This document shows positions 1 through 9,390 of a stretch of 64,000 nucleotides of DNA, piece by piece. The stretch is taken from the NCBI RefSeq assembly GCF_000010525.1, contig NC_009937.1, positions 1,245,501 through 1,309,500 of the forward strand, written 5' to 3'. The notes below the pieces were generated by a model. It was not told the origin of the DNA, ran no database searches, and saw only the letters and a list, made by a program, of their open reading frames with translations. The stretch is from Azorhizobium caulinodans ORS 571. GTDB taxonomy: Bacteria > Pseudomonadota > Alphaproteobacteria > Rhizobiales > Xanthobacteraceae. Both the position numbers and the translations under genes were made by a program. Position 1 is the stretch's first letter; every line of letters starts with the position of its first letter.

Positions 1-2
1 AG

Positions 3-476
3 GGGCGCGATCTCGATACGGTGCTGGCGGGGCTGGGCCAGCGGCTTTCCGGCATGGCGCTGAATGCGGCGCTGAAGCCGCTGGAGCAGGGGATCAGCAA
101 CAGCATCGGCCAGCTCTTCTCCGGCGCCTTCGCAAACGGCGGGGTGCTGGAGGCGGGCGCGGTGCGCGCCTTCGCGGACGGCGGCGTGGTGTCCGGTGTC
201 CGGGCCTTTGCCGAGGGCGGGGTGGTGGCGGCGCCGACCTATTTTCCCATGGCGTCCGGCGTCGGCCTCATGGGGGAGGCGGGGGCGGAAGCCATCCTGC
301 CTCTGGCGCGTGGGGCGGACGGGGCGCTCGGCGTACGCACACAGGCGAGCGGCGGTGGGACGACGACGGTGAATGTCTCGGTATCAACGCCCGATGCGGG
401 CGCCTTCCGCCGCTCCGATGCCTATCTGTCCGGGCTCATTGCCCGCGCCGTGGCGCGCGGTCAGCGCAGCCTGTGA
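3..476 (+). CDS. GTA/phage tail tape-measure-like protein, C-terminal part
   Basis: This is the last ~157 codons of a gene that enters from the left edge; the frame is open back to base 3, so the true start lies outside the window. The protein carries repeats of the type FANGGVL, FADGGVV and FAEGGVV, followed by GLMGEAGAEAILPL, which is the usual end of lambda-type tail tape-measure or minor tail proteins. In gene transfer agents this protein precedes the DUF2460 and DUF2163 tail proteins, and both follow here from 1977. It would sit in the tail tube and set its length or aid injection. A GTG at 21 could be misread as the start. Confidence 0.75.
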   Translation, partial: GRDLDTVLAGLGQRLSGMALNAALKPLEQGISNSIGQLFSGAFANGGVLEAGAVRAFADGGVVSGVRAFAEGGVVAAPTYFPMASGVGLMGEAGAEAILPLARGADGALGVRTQASGGGTTTVNVSVSTPDAGAFRRSDAYLSGLIARAVARGQRSL

Positions 477-493
477 GACGGTGGGCGGTTCCT

Positions 494-802
494 TCAGCGC
501 ATCTGCTTCCAGGGATCACCGGCCGGTGCCGGCGTGCCGGACGCGGCGGCGGTGGGCGTGTTGGTGAAACCCTGGTTGGGCGCATTGCTGGGCGCGGTGC
601 CGCGGGCCGCGGTCATCTCCACGCTGCCGCTGAGCTGCATGCAGGTGTCGGAGCCTGAAATCCGCTTGAATCCCGGCCCCATGGCCGCGCAGGCGACATC
701 CGCCGCGGTCGGCTTGGTCTGTGCCAGAGCGGGAAGGGCGAGCGACGGCGCCAGAGCCAGCAGTGCGACACTGAGGCGGCCAAGGCGCGGGACAAAACGC
801 AT
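494..802 (-). CDS. Secreted porin-like mini-protein (102 aa)
   Basis: A Sec signal peptide (about residues 1-25, ending ALPALAQ) is followed by CAAMGPGFKRISGSDTCMQL. This closely matches the N-terminal Cys-loop motif of alphaproteobacterial porins (porin_2 family: a Cys, GxGF, then GTDTC and a first strand). The rest of the barrel is absent: after the motif come about 45 Asn/Thr/Ala/Pro-rich residues. A full porin has around 350-500 residues, so this is either a porin remnant or a small periplasmic protein that reuses the motif. A GGAG sits about 8 bases before the ATG. It faces against the flanking GTA genes, between the tape-measure end and the DUF2460 gene. Confidence 0.6.
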   Translation of the reverse strand: MRFVPRLGRLSVALLALAPSLALPALAQTKPTAADVACAAMGPGFKRISGSDTCMQLSGSVEMTAARGTAPSNAPNQGFTNTPTAAASGTPAPAGDPWKQMR

Positions 803-1106
803 GGGGCAACTCCGGCAGGCAGATCGCGAAAAGACCGGGGCGATGAGCCTGGCGCGACCGAAGCCGCTGGCCGTGATCCATCCCACCCGATCCGTCACAA
901 CCGATCGACAGGAACGCTGGCATCCAATGATGGCGTAACAAGGACCGCCAACCGGTTGTGCGCGGTGGAGCGCGCGCCGCGACAGGCGGTTCGCATCGGC
1001 CTCTCCGCGAGAGAGGCCGAGCGAGCGGATAGCAAAACGGCGCGCGAGACCGCACGCCGTCGATAAGGACCACATGACGGGGACCGGTGGGCCGGTCCCC
1101 CGCCGA
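803..1106. other. Intergenic region with two hairpins
   Basis: This gap of about 300 bases separates two minus-strand genes. It contains an 8-bp hairpin (998-1005 with 1011-1018) and a terminator-like 9-bp hairpin just after the stop of the histone-like gene (listed separately). The promoter of the porin-like gene is expected here, but no convincing -35/-10 pair was recognised. Confidence 0.4.
1079..1100 (-). terminator. Hairpin after the histone-like gene
   Basis: GGGGACCGG (1079-1087) pairs perfectly with CCGGTCCCC (1092-1100) around a 4-base loop, 6 bases beyond the stop codon of the histone-like gene. No T-run follows on the minus strand, so it may be a Rho-dependent end or mRNA stabiliser rather than a classical terminator. 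Confidence 0.4.
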
Positions 1107-1871
1107 TCACTTCGCCTTGGCGGCCTTCTTGGCCGGGGCCTTCGCAGCGGCGGGCTTTGCAGGCGCGGCCTTCGCGGCGGGAGCCTTGGCGACAGCCGCC
1201 TTGGCCGGGGCCGCCTTCGCCTTCGGCGCAGCCTTCGCAGCAGGTGCCTTCGCGGCCGGGGCCTTCGCCTCGGCGGCGGGCGCGGCCTCCTTGGCAGCCG
1301 CCTTCTTGGCGGGCGCCTTTGCCGGCTTGGCGGGTTCGGTCTTCGCCGCTTCGACCTTCGCGGCCTTCGGCGCCGGCGCGGCCTTCGGAGCGGCCGACTT
1401 GGCGGCCGTGGCCTTCGGCGCCGCAGCCTTCGCGGCGGCGGGCTTGGCAGCGGCCTTCGGCGCGGCAGCGGTCTTCGGAGCCGCCGCCTTGGGTGCCGCA
1501 GCGGTCTTGGCAGCGGCAGCCTTGGGCGCGGCGGCCTTGGCGGGAGCCTTCGCCTTGGTGGCGGGCTTCGCGGCCGCAGCCTTGGCGGGCGCCGGCTCAG
1601 CAGCCTTGGCCGGGGCCTTCGCCGCCTTCGCGGGTGCCTTGGCTGCGGGCTTCTCGGCCGCCTTGGCGGGAGCCTTCGCAGCCGCTTTCGCAGGGGCCTT
1701 GGCCGGCGCCTTGGCAGCGGCGGGCTTCTTCGCGGCAGCGGGCTTGGCGGAAGCGGTCTTCACCGGAGCGGTCTCGGCGGCCGGCGTGGGAGCGGCCGGG
1801 GGCGCAGCTTCGGTCTTCTTGGCAGCCGGCGCCTTGGCGGCGGCGGTCGTCGTCCGGGTCGTCTTGGCCAT
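1107..1871 (-). CDS. Histone H1-like Lys/Ala/Pro-rich protein (254 aa)
   Basis: After MAKTTRTTTAAAK the protein consists almost entirely of A, K and P in irregular PAKA, AAPKA and KAPAK repeats, ending PAKKAAKAK. It has no Cys, Trp or Tyr, is strongly basic, and should be disordered. It resembles the C-terminal tail of eukaryotic H1 and bacterial H1-like or AlgP-like proteins, which bind DNA or other polyanions; DNA binding here is inferred from composition only. A GGAG lies about 10 bases before the ATG. The repetitive GC-rich composition leaves the opposite strand open too, but the lysine-rich frame is the credible one. It lies in reverse orientation inside the GTA tail cluster. Confidence 0.8.
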   Translation of the reverse strand: MAKTTRTTTAAAKAPAAKKTEAAPPAAPTPAAETAPVKTASAKPAAAKKPAAAKAPAKAPAKAAAKAPAKAAEKPAAKAPAKAAKAPAKAAEPAPAKAAAAKPATKAKAPAKAAAPKAAAAKTAAAPKAAAPKTAAAPKAAAKPAAAKAAAPKATAAKSAAPKAAPAPKAAKVEAAKTEPAKPAKAPAKKAAAKEAAPAAEAKAPAAKAPAAKAAPKAKAAPAKAAVAKAPAAKAAPAKPAAAKAPAKKAAKAK

Positions 1872-1976
1872 CAGGCGGCTCCATCCTTCGATGGTTGGAA
1901 GTCAAAGCGCGGCTCTCAACTATGTCAAGACTGAAACTATTAACGGAACGCCAGAATTGAGCGGAGTAGACATAAG

Positions 1977-2618
1977 ATGCCCTCCTTTCATGAGGTTTTG
2001 TTTCCGCTCGATGTGGCACTCGGTGCCGCAGGTGGCCCAGAACGGGTGACGGAGGTCGTCACAACCGCTTCCGGCCGCGAGGAACGCAACACCCGGCGCG
2101 CTGATTCGCGGCGCAGGTGGGACGCCGGATACGGCGTGAAAAGCCTCCGCGCGCTGCACGAGGTGCTGGCCTTTTTCGAGGAGCGCAGGGGCCGCCTCCA
2201 CGGCTTTCGCTGGCGCGATCCGACCGACCCGTCCTCGGGCGCCCCGGATGCCGCCCCGACCCCCTTCGATCAGCGTATCGGCACCGGCGATGGAACGACC
2301 CGCGCCTTCCAGCTGGTGAAGACCTACGGCAGCCATTTCGCGCCTTATGTGCGGACCATTGCGAAGCCCGTCGCGGGCAGCGTGCGGGTCGCGGTGGGCG
2401 GCGTGGTGATGGCCGAGGGGACAGCGTTTTCCTGCGATCCGGCGAGCGGGCGCGTGACCTTTGCGGAGGGGCATGTGCCGCCCGCCGGGGCGACCATCAC
2501 CGCCGGCTTCCGCTTCGACGTTCCGGTGCGCTTCGACACCGATTTCCTCGAGATCAATCTCACCCATTTCGCTGCCGGGGAGATCCCCCGCATTCCCATC
2601 ATCGAGATCCATCCGTGA
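1977..2618 (+). CDS. GTA tail protein, DUF2460 (TIGR02217 / ORFG12-like)
   Basis: The 213-residue protein opens FHEVLFPLDVALGAAGGPE and contains RRWDAGYGVKSL and RGRLHGFRWRDPTD, the signature of the DUF2460 family encoded as ORFG12 of Rhodobacter-type gene transfer agents (distal tail protein). The length matches the family. A GGAG lies about 10 bases upstream of the ATG. It restarts the plus-strand structural operon after the two reversed genes and is followed 7 bases later by the DUF2163 gene. In the GTA particle it would form part of the tail tip/hub; the assignment is by family recognition. Confidence 0.85.
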   Translation: MPSFHEVLFPLDVALGAAGGPERVTEVVTTASGREERNTRRADSRRRWDAGYGVKSLRALHEVLAFFEERRGRLHGFRWRDPTDPSSGAPDAAPTPFDQRIGTGDGTTRAFQLVKTYGSHFAPYVRTIAKPVAGSVRVAVGGVVMAEGTAFSCDPASGRVTFAEGHVPPAGATITAGFRFDVPVRFDTDFLEINLTHFAAGEIPRIPIIEIHP

Positions 2619-2625
2619 GGATGCC

Positions 2626-3510
2626 ATGCGCCGCTTTCCGGATGCCCTCTCCGCCGCTCTCCAGGCGGGCGCCACGACGTTCTGCAACGGCTGGCGCATC
2701 ACCCGCCGCGACGGCCGCGTGCAGGGCTTCACCGACCACGACCGCGACCTCGTCATCGATGGCGTCACCTTCCATGCGGCCAGCGGCATTTCCGCCAGCG
2801 AGAGCACGCTCGCGGCGGGCCTTGCGGTGACCGGCATGGAAGTGTCCGGCGCCCTCTCCGGCGAGACGCTTGAAGAGACCGCGCTGGCCGCCGGCCTCTA
2901 TGACAGCGCCCTCCTCGACTTCCTGCTCATCGATTGGCAGGCCCCGGAAACGCACGTCCTGCTCCGGCGGGGTACGCTGGGCGAGGTGCGCCGCCAGGGC
3001 CTGTCCTTCACCGCGGAATTGCGCGGCCTCGCCGATGGGCTCAACCAGACGCGCGGCCGCGTCTTCAGCGCCCTGTGCGATGCGGACCTCGGCGATGCCC
3101 GCTGCGGCATCGTGCTTTCGGATGGCCATATGACCACCGGCGTGATCGCAGCGATGGGCGCGGACAATCGCCTCGTCGTCTCCGGTCCGGACGTCGCGGC
3201 GGGCAGCTACACCCGCGGGCGCTTCCGCCTCACCGGCGGGATCGGAGCGGGCTTCGCCTGCGAGGTGAAGGCCCACGCGGTGGACGCGGCAGGTGTGGTG
3301 CTCGATCTGTGGCAGGCGCTGCCCGAGGGTGTCGTCGCAGGCGATGCGTTCGAGGTGACGGCCGGCTGCGACAAGCAGTTTGCCACCTGCCGTGACCGGT
3401 TTGCCAACGCCCGCAATTTTCGCGGCTGCCCGCACATGCCGGGCAATGACTTCGTCTTCTCCGTCGCTGCGCTCGGGGAGGCCGCCTATGACGGCGGCAC
3501 CCTCGCGTGA
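2626..3510 (+). CDS. GTA tail protein, DUF2163 (ORFG13-like hub protein)
   Basis: The 294-residue protein begins MRRFPDALSAALQAGATTFC and includes WRITRRDG, GFTDHDRDL, a central CDADLGDARCG and a late CDKQFATCRDRFANARNFRGCPH. The Cys-rich CD..C and C..RF.N..NFRG.PH motifs are diagnostic of DUF2163/phage BR0599-type proteins (GTA ORFG13), which sit in the tail hub and carry an Fe-S-like cysteine cluster in the Rhodobacter particle. An upstream in-frame start at 2461 overlaps the previous gene and gives a non-homologous N-terminus, so the ATG at 2626 is preferred. It overlaps the NlpC/P60 gene by 4 bases (GTGA). Confidence 0.85.
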   Translation: MRRFPDALSAALQAGATTFCNGWRITRRDGRVQGFTDHDRDLVIDGVTFHAASGISASESTLAAGLAVTGMEVSGALSGETLEETALAAGLYDSALLDFLLIDWQAPETHVLLRRGTLGEVRRQGLSFTAELRGLADGLNQTRGRVFSALCDADLGDARCGIVLSDGHMTTGVIAAMGADNRLVVSGPDVAAGSYTRGRFRLTGGIGAGFACEVKAHAVDAAGVVLDLWQALPEGVVAGDAFEVTAGCDKQFATCRDRFANARNFRGCPHMPGNDFVFSVAALGEAAYDGGTLA

Positions 3511-3944
3511 CGGGCGCCGCGCGCCGCGCCGCCATCGTAGCGGAAGCCCGTGCCTGGATCGGCACGCCCTATCATCACCGGGCCTCCGTGAGGGGCGAGG
3601 GGACCGATTGCCTCGGCCTGGTGCGCGGCGTCTGGCGGGCGGTGATGGGCGCGGAGCCCGAGCCTCTTCCGCCCTATGCCGCCGACTGGGCGGAGGCGTC
3701 GCGCACGGAGACGCTCATCGCCGCCGCCGGCCGCCATCTGGTGCCGGTCCAGACGGCAGCCATGCAGCCCGGCGACGTGCTGCTCTTCCGCTTCCGCACC
3801 CACCTTCCCGCCAAGCACTGCGCCCTGTTGAGCGCACCGGGGCGGATGATCCATGCCTATGACGGCGCGGCGGTGTGCGAGGGCGACTTCGCCCCGTGGT
3901 GGCAGCGGCATCTGGCGGCGGTCTTCGCCTTTCCGGGCCGCTGA
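3507..3944 (+). CDS. GTA NlpC/P60 peptidase (ORFG14-like)
   Basis: A GTG start overlaps the stop of the previous gene. The 145-residue protein shows the NlpC/P60 fold motifs: the catalytic Cys in EGTDCLGLVRGVW (Cys35), QPGDVLLFRF, the catalytic His in AKHCALL (His104), and a further His at MIHAYD. In gene transfer agents this small cell-wall hydrolase sits at the tail tip and opens the recipient's peptidoglycan. It lies between the DUF2163 hub gene and the large baseplate gene, the standard GTA order. It is full length, with no sign of decay. Confidence 0.85.
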   Translation: MTGAARRAAIVAEARAWIGTPYHHRASVRGEGTDCLGLVRGVWRAVMGAEPEPLPPYAADWAEASRTETLIAAAGRHLVPVQTAAMQPGDVLLFRFRTHLPAKHCALLSAPGRMIHAYDGAAVCEGDFAPWWQRHLAAVFAFPGR

Positions 3945-3983
3945 GCCGGCGCGGCCTGCCTTCCTGAACTCCGGAGACACATC

Positions 3984-6900
3984 ATGGCGACGCTCCTTCT
4001 CGGCGCGGCGGGCAGCGCCGTCGGCAGCCTGTTTGGTCCCATCGGCGCGCTGGCGGGCCGGGCGCTCGGGGCGCTCGGCGGTGCGGCGCTCGACCAGATG
4101 CTGCTCTCCGGCGGCGGCTCTTCCCGAACGGTGGTTGGGCCGCGCCTGTCCAGCCTCGATGTGATGACCTCGGCGGCGGGCGCCAGCCTCCCGCGCATCT
4201 ATGGCCGGGTGCGCGTCGGCGGACAGGTCATCTGGGCGACGCAACTGGAGGAAGTGGCCTCCGCCTCCACGCCCCGCAGCGGCGGCAAGAGCGCGGTGTC
4301 CGGCAGCCGCACCACCACCGTCTCCTACAGCTATTTCGGCAGCTTCGCGGTCGGCCTGTGCGAGGGACCGGTGACGCGGATCGGCCGCATCTGGGCCGAT
4401 GGCAAGCCGCTCGACCTGACCGGCGTCACGGTGCGCTGCTATACGGGCAGCGAGGCCCAGTCGCCCGATCCCTGGATCGAGGCCAAGCAGGGCGCAGGCA
4501 ACACGCCCGCCTATCGCGGCCTTGCCTATGTGGTGTTCGAGCGCCTGCCCCTTGCACGCTATGGCAACCGCCTGCCGCAGATCACCGTGGAGGTGGAGCG
4601 CGCCATCGGCCAACTGGAGCAGCAGGTGCGGGCGGTGACGCTGATCCCCGGCGCCACCGAATTCGGCTATCAGCCGGACCTCGTGCAGCGGGTCACCGGC
4701 TATGCTGCCTACGCGCCCGAGAACAGGCATACCGTGAGTGCGCCCACCGACCTTGCGGCCGCCCTCGACCAGTTGCAGGCGCAGTGCCCGAACGTGAAGC
4801 GCGTGTCGCTCGTCGTCACCTGGGTCGGCAGCGATCTGCGGGCGGGCGTATGTCGCATCGAGCCCAAGGTGGAGCGACAGGACAAGGAGACGCTGGGAGC
4901 CCAGTGGCGCGTCGCCGGCCTCTCCCGCGCCGAGGTCGCGACCGTCTCCTGGTATGGCGGATCGGCGGCCTATGGCGGCACGCCCTCCGACTCCAGCGTG
5001 ATGGGCGCCATCGCCGCCCTCAAGGCGCGCGGGCTGGAGGTGGCGCTCAATCCCTTCATCATGATGGACATCCCCGCCGGCAACGGCCTGCCGGACCCGT
5101 GGACGCTCGGCCCCGATCAGGCACCCTATCCCTGGCGCGGGCGCATCACCTGTGATCCCGCACCCGAACGCCCCGGCTCGCCCGATGGATCTGCTCAGGC
5201 GGAAGCGCAGATCGATGCGCTTTTCGGCAGCGCGCGGGCGGAGCACTTCCTGCGCTTCGGCACCGACCTCTTCTATATCGGCCCGCTGGAATGGAGCCTC
5301 AGGCGCATGGTGCTGCACTATGCCCATCTCGCGGTGATGGCGGGCGGTGTCGAGACCCTGCTCATCGGCTCCGAGATGGCTGCGCTCACCCGCGTGCGTG
5401 GGCCGGGCGGGAGCTTCCCCGCGGCCGAGCGCTTCGCGCGCCTCGCCGCCGACGTGAAAGGCATCGTGGGCGCGGGAACGAACGTCTCCTATGGCGCCAA
5501 CTGGGACGAATATGGCGGGCAAGCCTTCGCCGACGGCACGCTCGCCTTTCCGCTCGACATATTGTGGGGATCGCCGGCGGTGGATTTCGTCGGCATCGAC
5601 TATTACGCCCCGCTCGCCGACTGGCGGGACGGTGCGGATCATCTCGACGCCGCCCGCGCCGTCACGCTTTATGACCGCGCCTATCTGAAGGCGAACCTGC
5701 GCGGCGGCGAGAGTTACGACTGGTTCTATGCGGACGAGGCCGCCCGCGCGGCGCAGGTGCGCACGCCCATCACCGATGGTGCCTATGGCGAGCCCTGGGT
5801 CTTCCGCCAGAAGGACCTCTGGTCCTGGTGGGCGAACGCCCATCACGCGCGGCCGGGAGGCGTGCGCGATGGCGCCCCCACCGCCTGGGTGCCGGGCGCG
5901 AAGCCCATCCGCCTCATGGAGATGGGCTGCGGCGCTGTGGACAAGGGGCCGAACCGCCCCAGCACCTTTCCCGACGCCAAATCCTCCGAGGGCGGCTTCC
6001 CGCCCTTCTCCAACCGGGGACGGGATGATTTCATCCAGCGCCGCACGCTGGAGATGATGACGGCAGCCTTCGATCCCGCCTTCGGCGCGAGCGATGCGGA
6101 CAATCCGCCCGCGTGCGTGCCCGGCGGGCGGATGGTGGACCCCGGCATCTATCTGTGGACCTGGGATGCCCGGCCCTTTCCCTATTTCCCGCTCGCGACC
6201 TCCGTCTGGGCGGACGGCGAGAACTGGGAGACGGGCCACTGGCTCCCCGGCCGCCTCGGCACCGCCCCGCTCGACGCGCTGGTGGCACGCATCTGCGCCG
6301 ACCATGGCCTCTCCGATGTGGATGCCAGTGCGCTCGAAGGCGTGGTGGATGGCTATGTGGTGAGCGATCCCACCACCGCTCGAGCGGCCATCGAACCGCT
6401 GGCCCGCGCCTTCGCCTTCGATGCGGTGGAGGAGGGGGCGACGCTTGTCTTCCGTCCGCGCGGGCGGCGCGTCGTCACGTCGCTCGACGAGGACGACCTT
6501 GTGGCGCAGGAGGATGCCGCGCCGCTGCTGCTCACCCGCGCGCAGGAGACCGAACTGCCGCTGGAAGTGGAGATCGCCTTTGGTGACGGCGGCGCGGACT
6601 ATCGGCGCCGCACGGTGTCATCCCGCCGTCTCGCCGGTGCCGCGCGCCATGTGACGCGGCTGGAGGTGCCGGCGATGGCGAGCGACGCGCTGATGGTGCG
6701 CGCCGCCGACATGCTCCTCCAGGACACATGGGCGGGGCGCGAGGAGGCCCGTTTCACCCTGCCGCCGTCCTTGCGGGCGCTCCAGCCGGGCGACGTGGTG
6801 GACCTCACCTGCGACGGGCGCACCCGGCGCCTCGAAATCCGCGAGATCAGCGATGGCGAGGGGCGGGCGGTGACGGCCCGCACCGTCGATCTTTCTGTCT

Positions 6901-7891
6901 TCCGCTCCGCTCTGCGGCGCGCCTCGGCGCCGCCCGTGCCGGTGGCGCGCGCGTCGGGGCCGCCGGGCGTGCTGCTGCTCGACCTGCCGCCGCTCGACGC
7001 TGGCGATCCGCCGGTGCTTCAGTATCTCGCCGCCACCGCCACCCCATGGCCGGGGGCGCTCACCGTCTGGCGCTCCAGCGATGGTGCGAGCTTCACGACG
7101 CTCGCCAGCGTCACCACCCCGGCGACCGTCCTCTCACTCCTCGATCCGCTGCCGCCGGGGCCGCTCTGGCGCTTCGACCGCTCCACCCGTGTGCGCGTGG
7201 AGCTGCTGGCCGGCGCCCTTGTCGGCCGCAGCGAGGCGGAGGTTCTGGAGAAGGCCAACGCGCTGGCGCTGGTGGCGGAGGGGCGCGCGAGCGAGGTCCT
7301 GCATTCGCACAGGCGGAGCTGCTGGGGTCGGGCGTTTATGAACTCGCCGGCCTGCTCCGTGGGCAGGCTGGCACCGAGGCTGAGGTGGCGCAGAGCTGGC
7401 CCGCCGGTACGCGGGCCGTGCTGCTGGATGCGGCTCTGGTGCCGCTCACTTCGGACCTCTCGCCGCTCGGCCGCAGCGTGCTCTATCGCATCGGCCGGGC
7501 CGACCGGGACCATGGCGACGCGCAGGTGCTCGAAATCTCCACCACCGTACCGGACACCGCGCTCCGACCCTATGCGCCGGTGCATCTTGCCGGGACGCGC
7601 ACCTCGGCGGGCATCGCGCTCTCCTGGGTCCGCCGGACGCGCTTCGACGGCGATGGCTGGGCCGGCGTCGAAGTGCCACTCGGGGAAGGGGCCGAGCGCT
7701 ACCGCGTGGAGATCCTCTCCGGCGAAGCGGTGCTGCGGACAGTCGAAACGCCGGAGACGGCCTTTCTCTATCCGGCTGCCGACGAACTGCTGGATTTCGG
7801 CACGCCGCAGGCCCGGATCACCGTGCGCATCACCCAGCTCTCCGCACTCATCGGCGCCGGTCGCCCGGCGGTTGCGACGCTGAGCGTCTGA
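3984..7891 (+). CDS. GTA baseplate/host-specificity megaprotein (ORFG15-like), apparently frameshifted
   Basis: The N-terminus (MATLLLGAAGSAVGSLFGPIG), GASLPRIYGRVRVGGQVIWA, a central TIM-barrel-like glycosidase region (YGANWDEYGG; WGSPAVDFVGIDYYAPLADW) and a tail-protein region identify the largest GTA tail protein (about 1,300 residues, phage tail-fibre J-like). The first frame reads correctly to EGRASEVL near 7301. The expected continuation FAQAELLGSGVYELAGLLRG is in the third frame from 7304 and ends at TGA 7889-7891. One base is missing between CTG and TTC (only CA at 7302-7303, where homologues read EVLQFA). If the base is truly absent, the first frame runs to a stop at 7881-7883 with about 190 nonsense residues. 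Translation starts at 3984, 39 bases after the peptidase gene, with a GGAG upstream. Confidence 0.8.
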
Positions 7892-7914
7892 TCTTTCTGG
7901 ACAAGGAAACCGTC

Positions 7915-9390
7915 ATGGCCTCCGAGACCACCGCCAATCTCGCGCTGCCCTATCTCGCGGCGGCGCAGGCGCAGAAGCATGTCACCCACAATGAGGCGCT
8001 GCGGGCCCTGGACGCACAGGTGCACCTGCGGCTCGAAAGCCTGACCGCGCTGACTCCGCCGGCTGCGCCCGCGCATGGCGCGCGATGGTTCGTGCCTGTG
8101 GGCGCGAGCGGCGTCTTCGCGGGGCATGCCGGGCGCATCGCCGCCTATGAGGCGGGTGCGTGGGACCTCCTGCCCTGCGTGCCGGGAACGCTGGCTTACG
8201 TCGCCGATCAACGCCGCCTGCGGCTCTTTGATGGCACCGCCTGGGTGTCGCCCCTCGCCAGTGCCGCCCGCGGCGGCATGCTGGAAGCGGTCGTGCTTGA
8301 GGAGGACGTGTTCCTGTTCGGAACGAGTGTCGCCACCACGACGGTCATTCCGGCCCGTGCGGTGGTGATCGGCGTCTCCACGCGGACGCTGGAAACGGTC
8401 ACCGGCGCCACCGCCTATCACTGCGGCATCGCGGGGGAGCCGTCCGCCTTCGGTGGTTCTCTGGGCGCGGCAGCGGGAAATGCCAATGCCGGCGTCATCG
8501 GCCCCCGCGCCTTCTATACGGATACGCCGGTGGTTCTCACCGCGCAGGGCGCGGCCTTCACGGGCGGGCAGGTGCGCGTGGCGATCCATTATCTTCTCTG
8601 CGCCGTGCCTGGCGCCTCGGGCGGCGGCTATGTGCCGGCGCGGGCCGAGACGGTGGCGCTGGTCGCCCGCATGCCCGCTCCGGCGCCGTCGCGGCAATAT
8701 CTCATGGACCGGCTGGTGGGGGCGCTGGTGGATGCCGGCGTGTGGGCCAAGCTCGATGCGCTCTATGTCCTCGCCGCACCCGATTCCGCCTCGGCGCGGT
8801 TGAACTGGGTCTCCGCCGCCTATGGTCTCACCGAGGTGAACAGCCCCGCCTTCAGTGTCGATCGCGGCTATCGGTCGGACGGCGCCACCTCCCATCTGCG
8901 CACGGGCTTCGTGCCGAGCGGCGCGACCCGCTTCCGTCAGGCCTCCGCCAGTCTCGGCGTGTGGGTGGCGGAGAACGGCCGGCGGGGCCTCGCGATCGGC
9001 GCCCTCCAGTTGCCTGGCTATCAGGGCAGCCATATCGCCCGCTACGGCGCCGGGGATGGTGACTATTGTGCGCTGACGATCAACCAGTCGGGCATCATCC
9101 CCGTGGCCAATTACAGCGCCTTCCTCGACCCAGGATTTTATGCGGCGACCCGGACCGACAGCGCTTCGGTCGTGCGTTATCGCAACGGTGCGAACGTGGA
9201 GAGCGTGTCCGCCGCGGCCGTGCCGCCGCCCGCGCTCGAATTCTTCCTGCTCGCGATCAATCTCGGCAGTGCTTACGTCAATGGCACCAGCCGCGTCTCC
9301 GCGGCCTTCATCGGCGGCGGACTGACGGCGGCGGAGGTGGCGGCCCTTGACGCGGCGCTGCGCGCTTATCTCACGGCGCTCGGCGCATGA
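7915..9390 (+). CDS. DUF2793 spike/fibre-like protein with a phage-type C-terminal domain (491 aa)
   Basis: Residues 1-115 carry the DUF2793 signature (ETTANLALPYLAAAQAQKHV, HNEALRALDAQV, GARWFVPVGASG, RRLRLFDGTAWV). This domain occurs in the RcGTA head-spike protein GhsA and in many phage structural proteins. From about residue 255 (MDRLVGALVDAGVWAKLDAL, later NSPAFSVDRGYRSDGATS) a domain appears that is common on phage tail or decoration proteins and looks like a jelly-roll binding module. I infer a host-surface attachment protein of the particle. It follows the megaprotein by 23 bases and overlaps the next ORF by 4 bases. Confidence 0.7.
   Translation: MASETTANLALPYLAAAQAQKHVTHNEALRALDAQVHLRLESLTALTPPAAPAHGARWFVPVGASGVFAGHAGRIAAYEAGAWDLLPCVPGTLAYVADQRRLRLFDGTAWVSPLASAARGGMLEAVVLEEDVFLFGTSVATTTVIPARAVVIGVSTRTLETVTGATAYHCGIAGEPSAFGGSLGAAAGNANAGVIGPRAFYTDTPVVLTAQGAAFTGGQVRVAIHYLLCAVPGASGGGYVPARAETVALVARMPAPAPSRQYLMDRLVGALVDAGVWAKLDALYVLAAPDSASARLNWVSAAYGLTEVNSPAFSVDRGYRSDGATSHLRTGFVPSGATRFRQASASLGVWVAENGRRGLAIGALQLPGYQGSHIARYGAGDGDYCALTINQSGIIPVANYSAFLDPGFYAATRTDSASVVRYRNGANVESVSAAAVPPPALEFFLLAINLGSAYVNGTSRVSAAFIGGGLTAAEVAALDAALRAYLTALGA

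Noticed and set aside
1087-2049. 320-codon plus-strand frame opposite the histone-like gene
   Set aside because: Only Ala/Gly/Phe repeats, the reverse reading of Lys/Ala/Pro codons; no ribosome-binding site.
3486-6305. 939-codon open frame on the minus strand opposite the GTA hub, peptidase and megaprotein genes
   Set aside because: Shadow of high-GC coding; no motifs, and the plus strand has three recognised family proteins.
7290-7310. Programmed ribosomal frameshift in the GTA megaprotein
   Set aside because: No slippery heptamer or stimulatory structure near 7302; GTA homologues are not known to shift there. A missing base is simpler.
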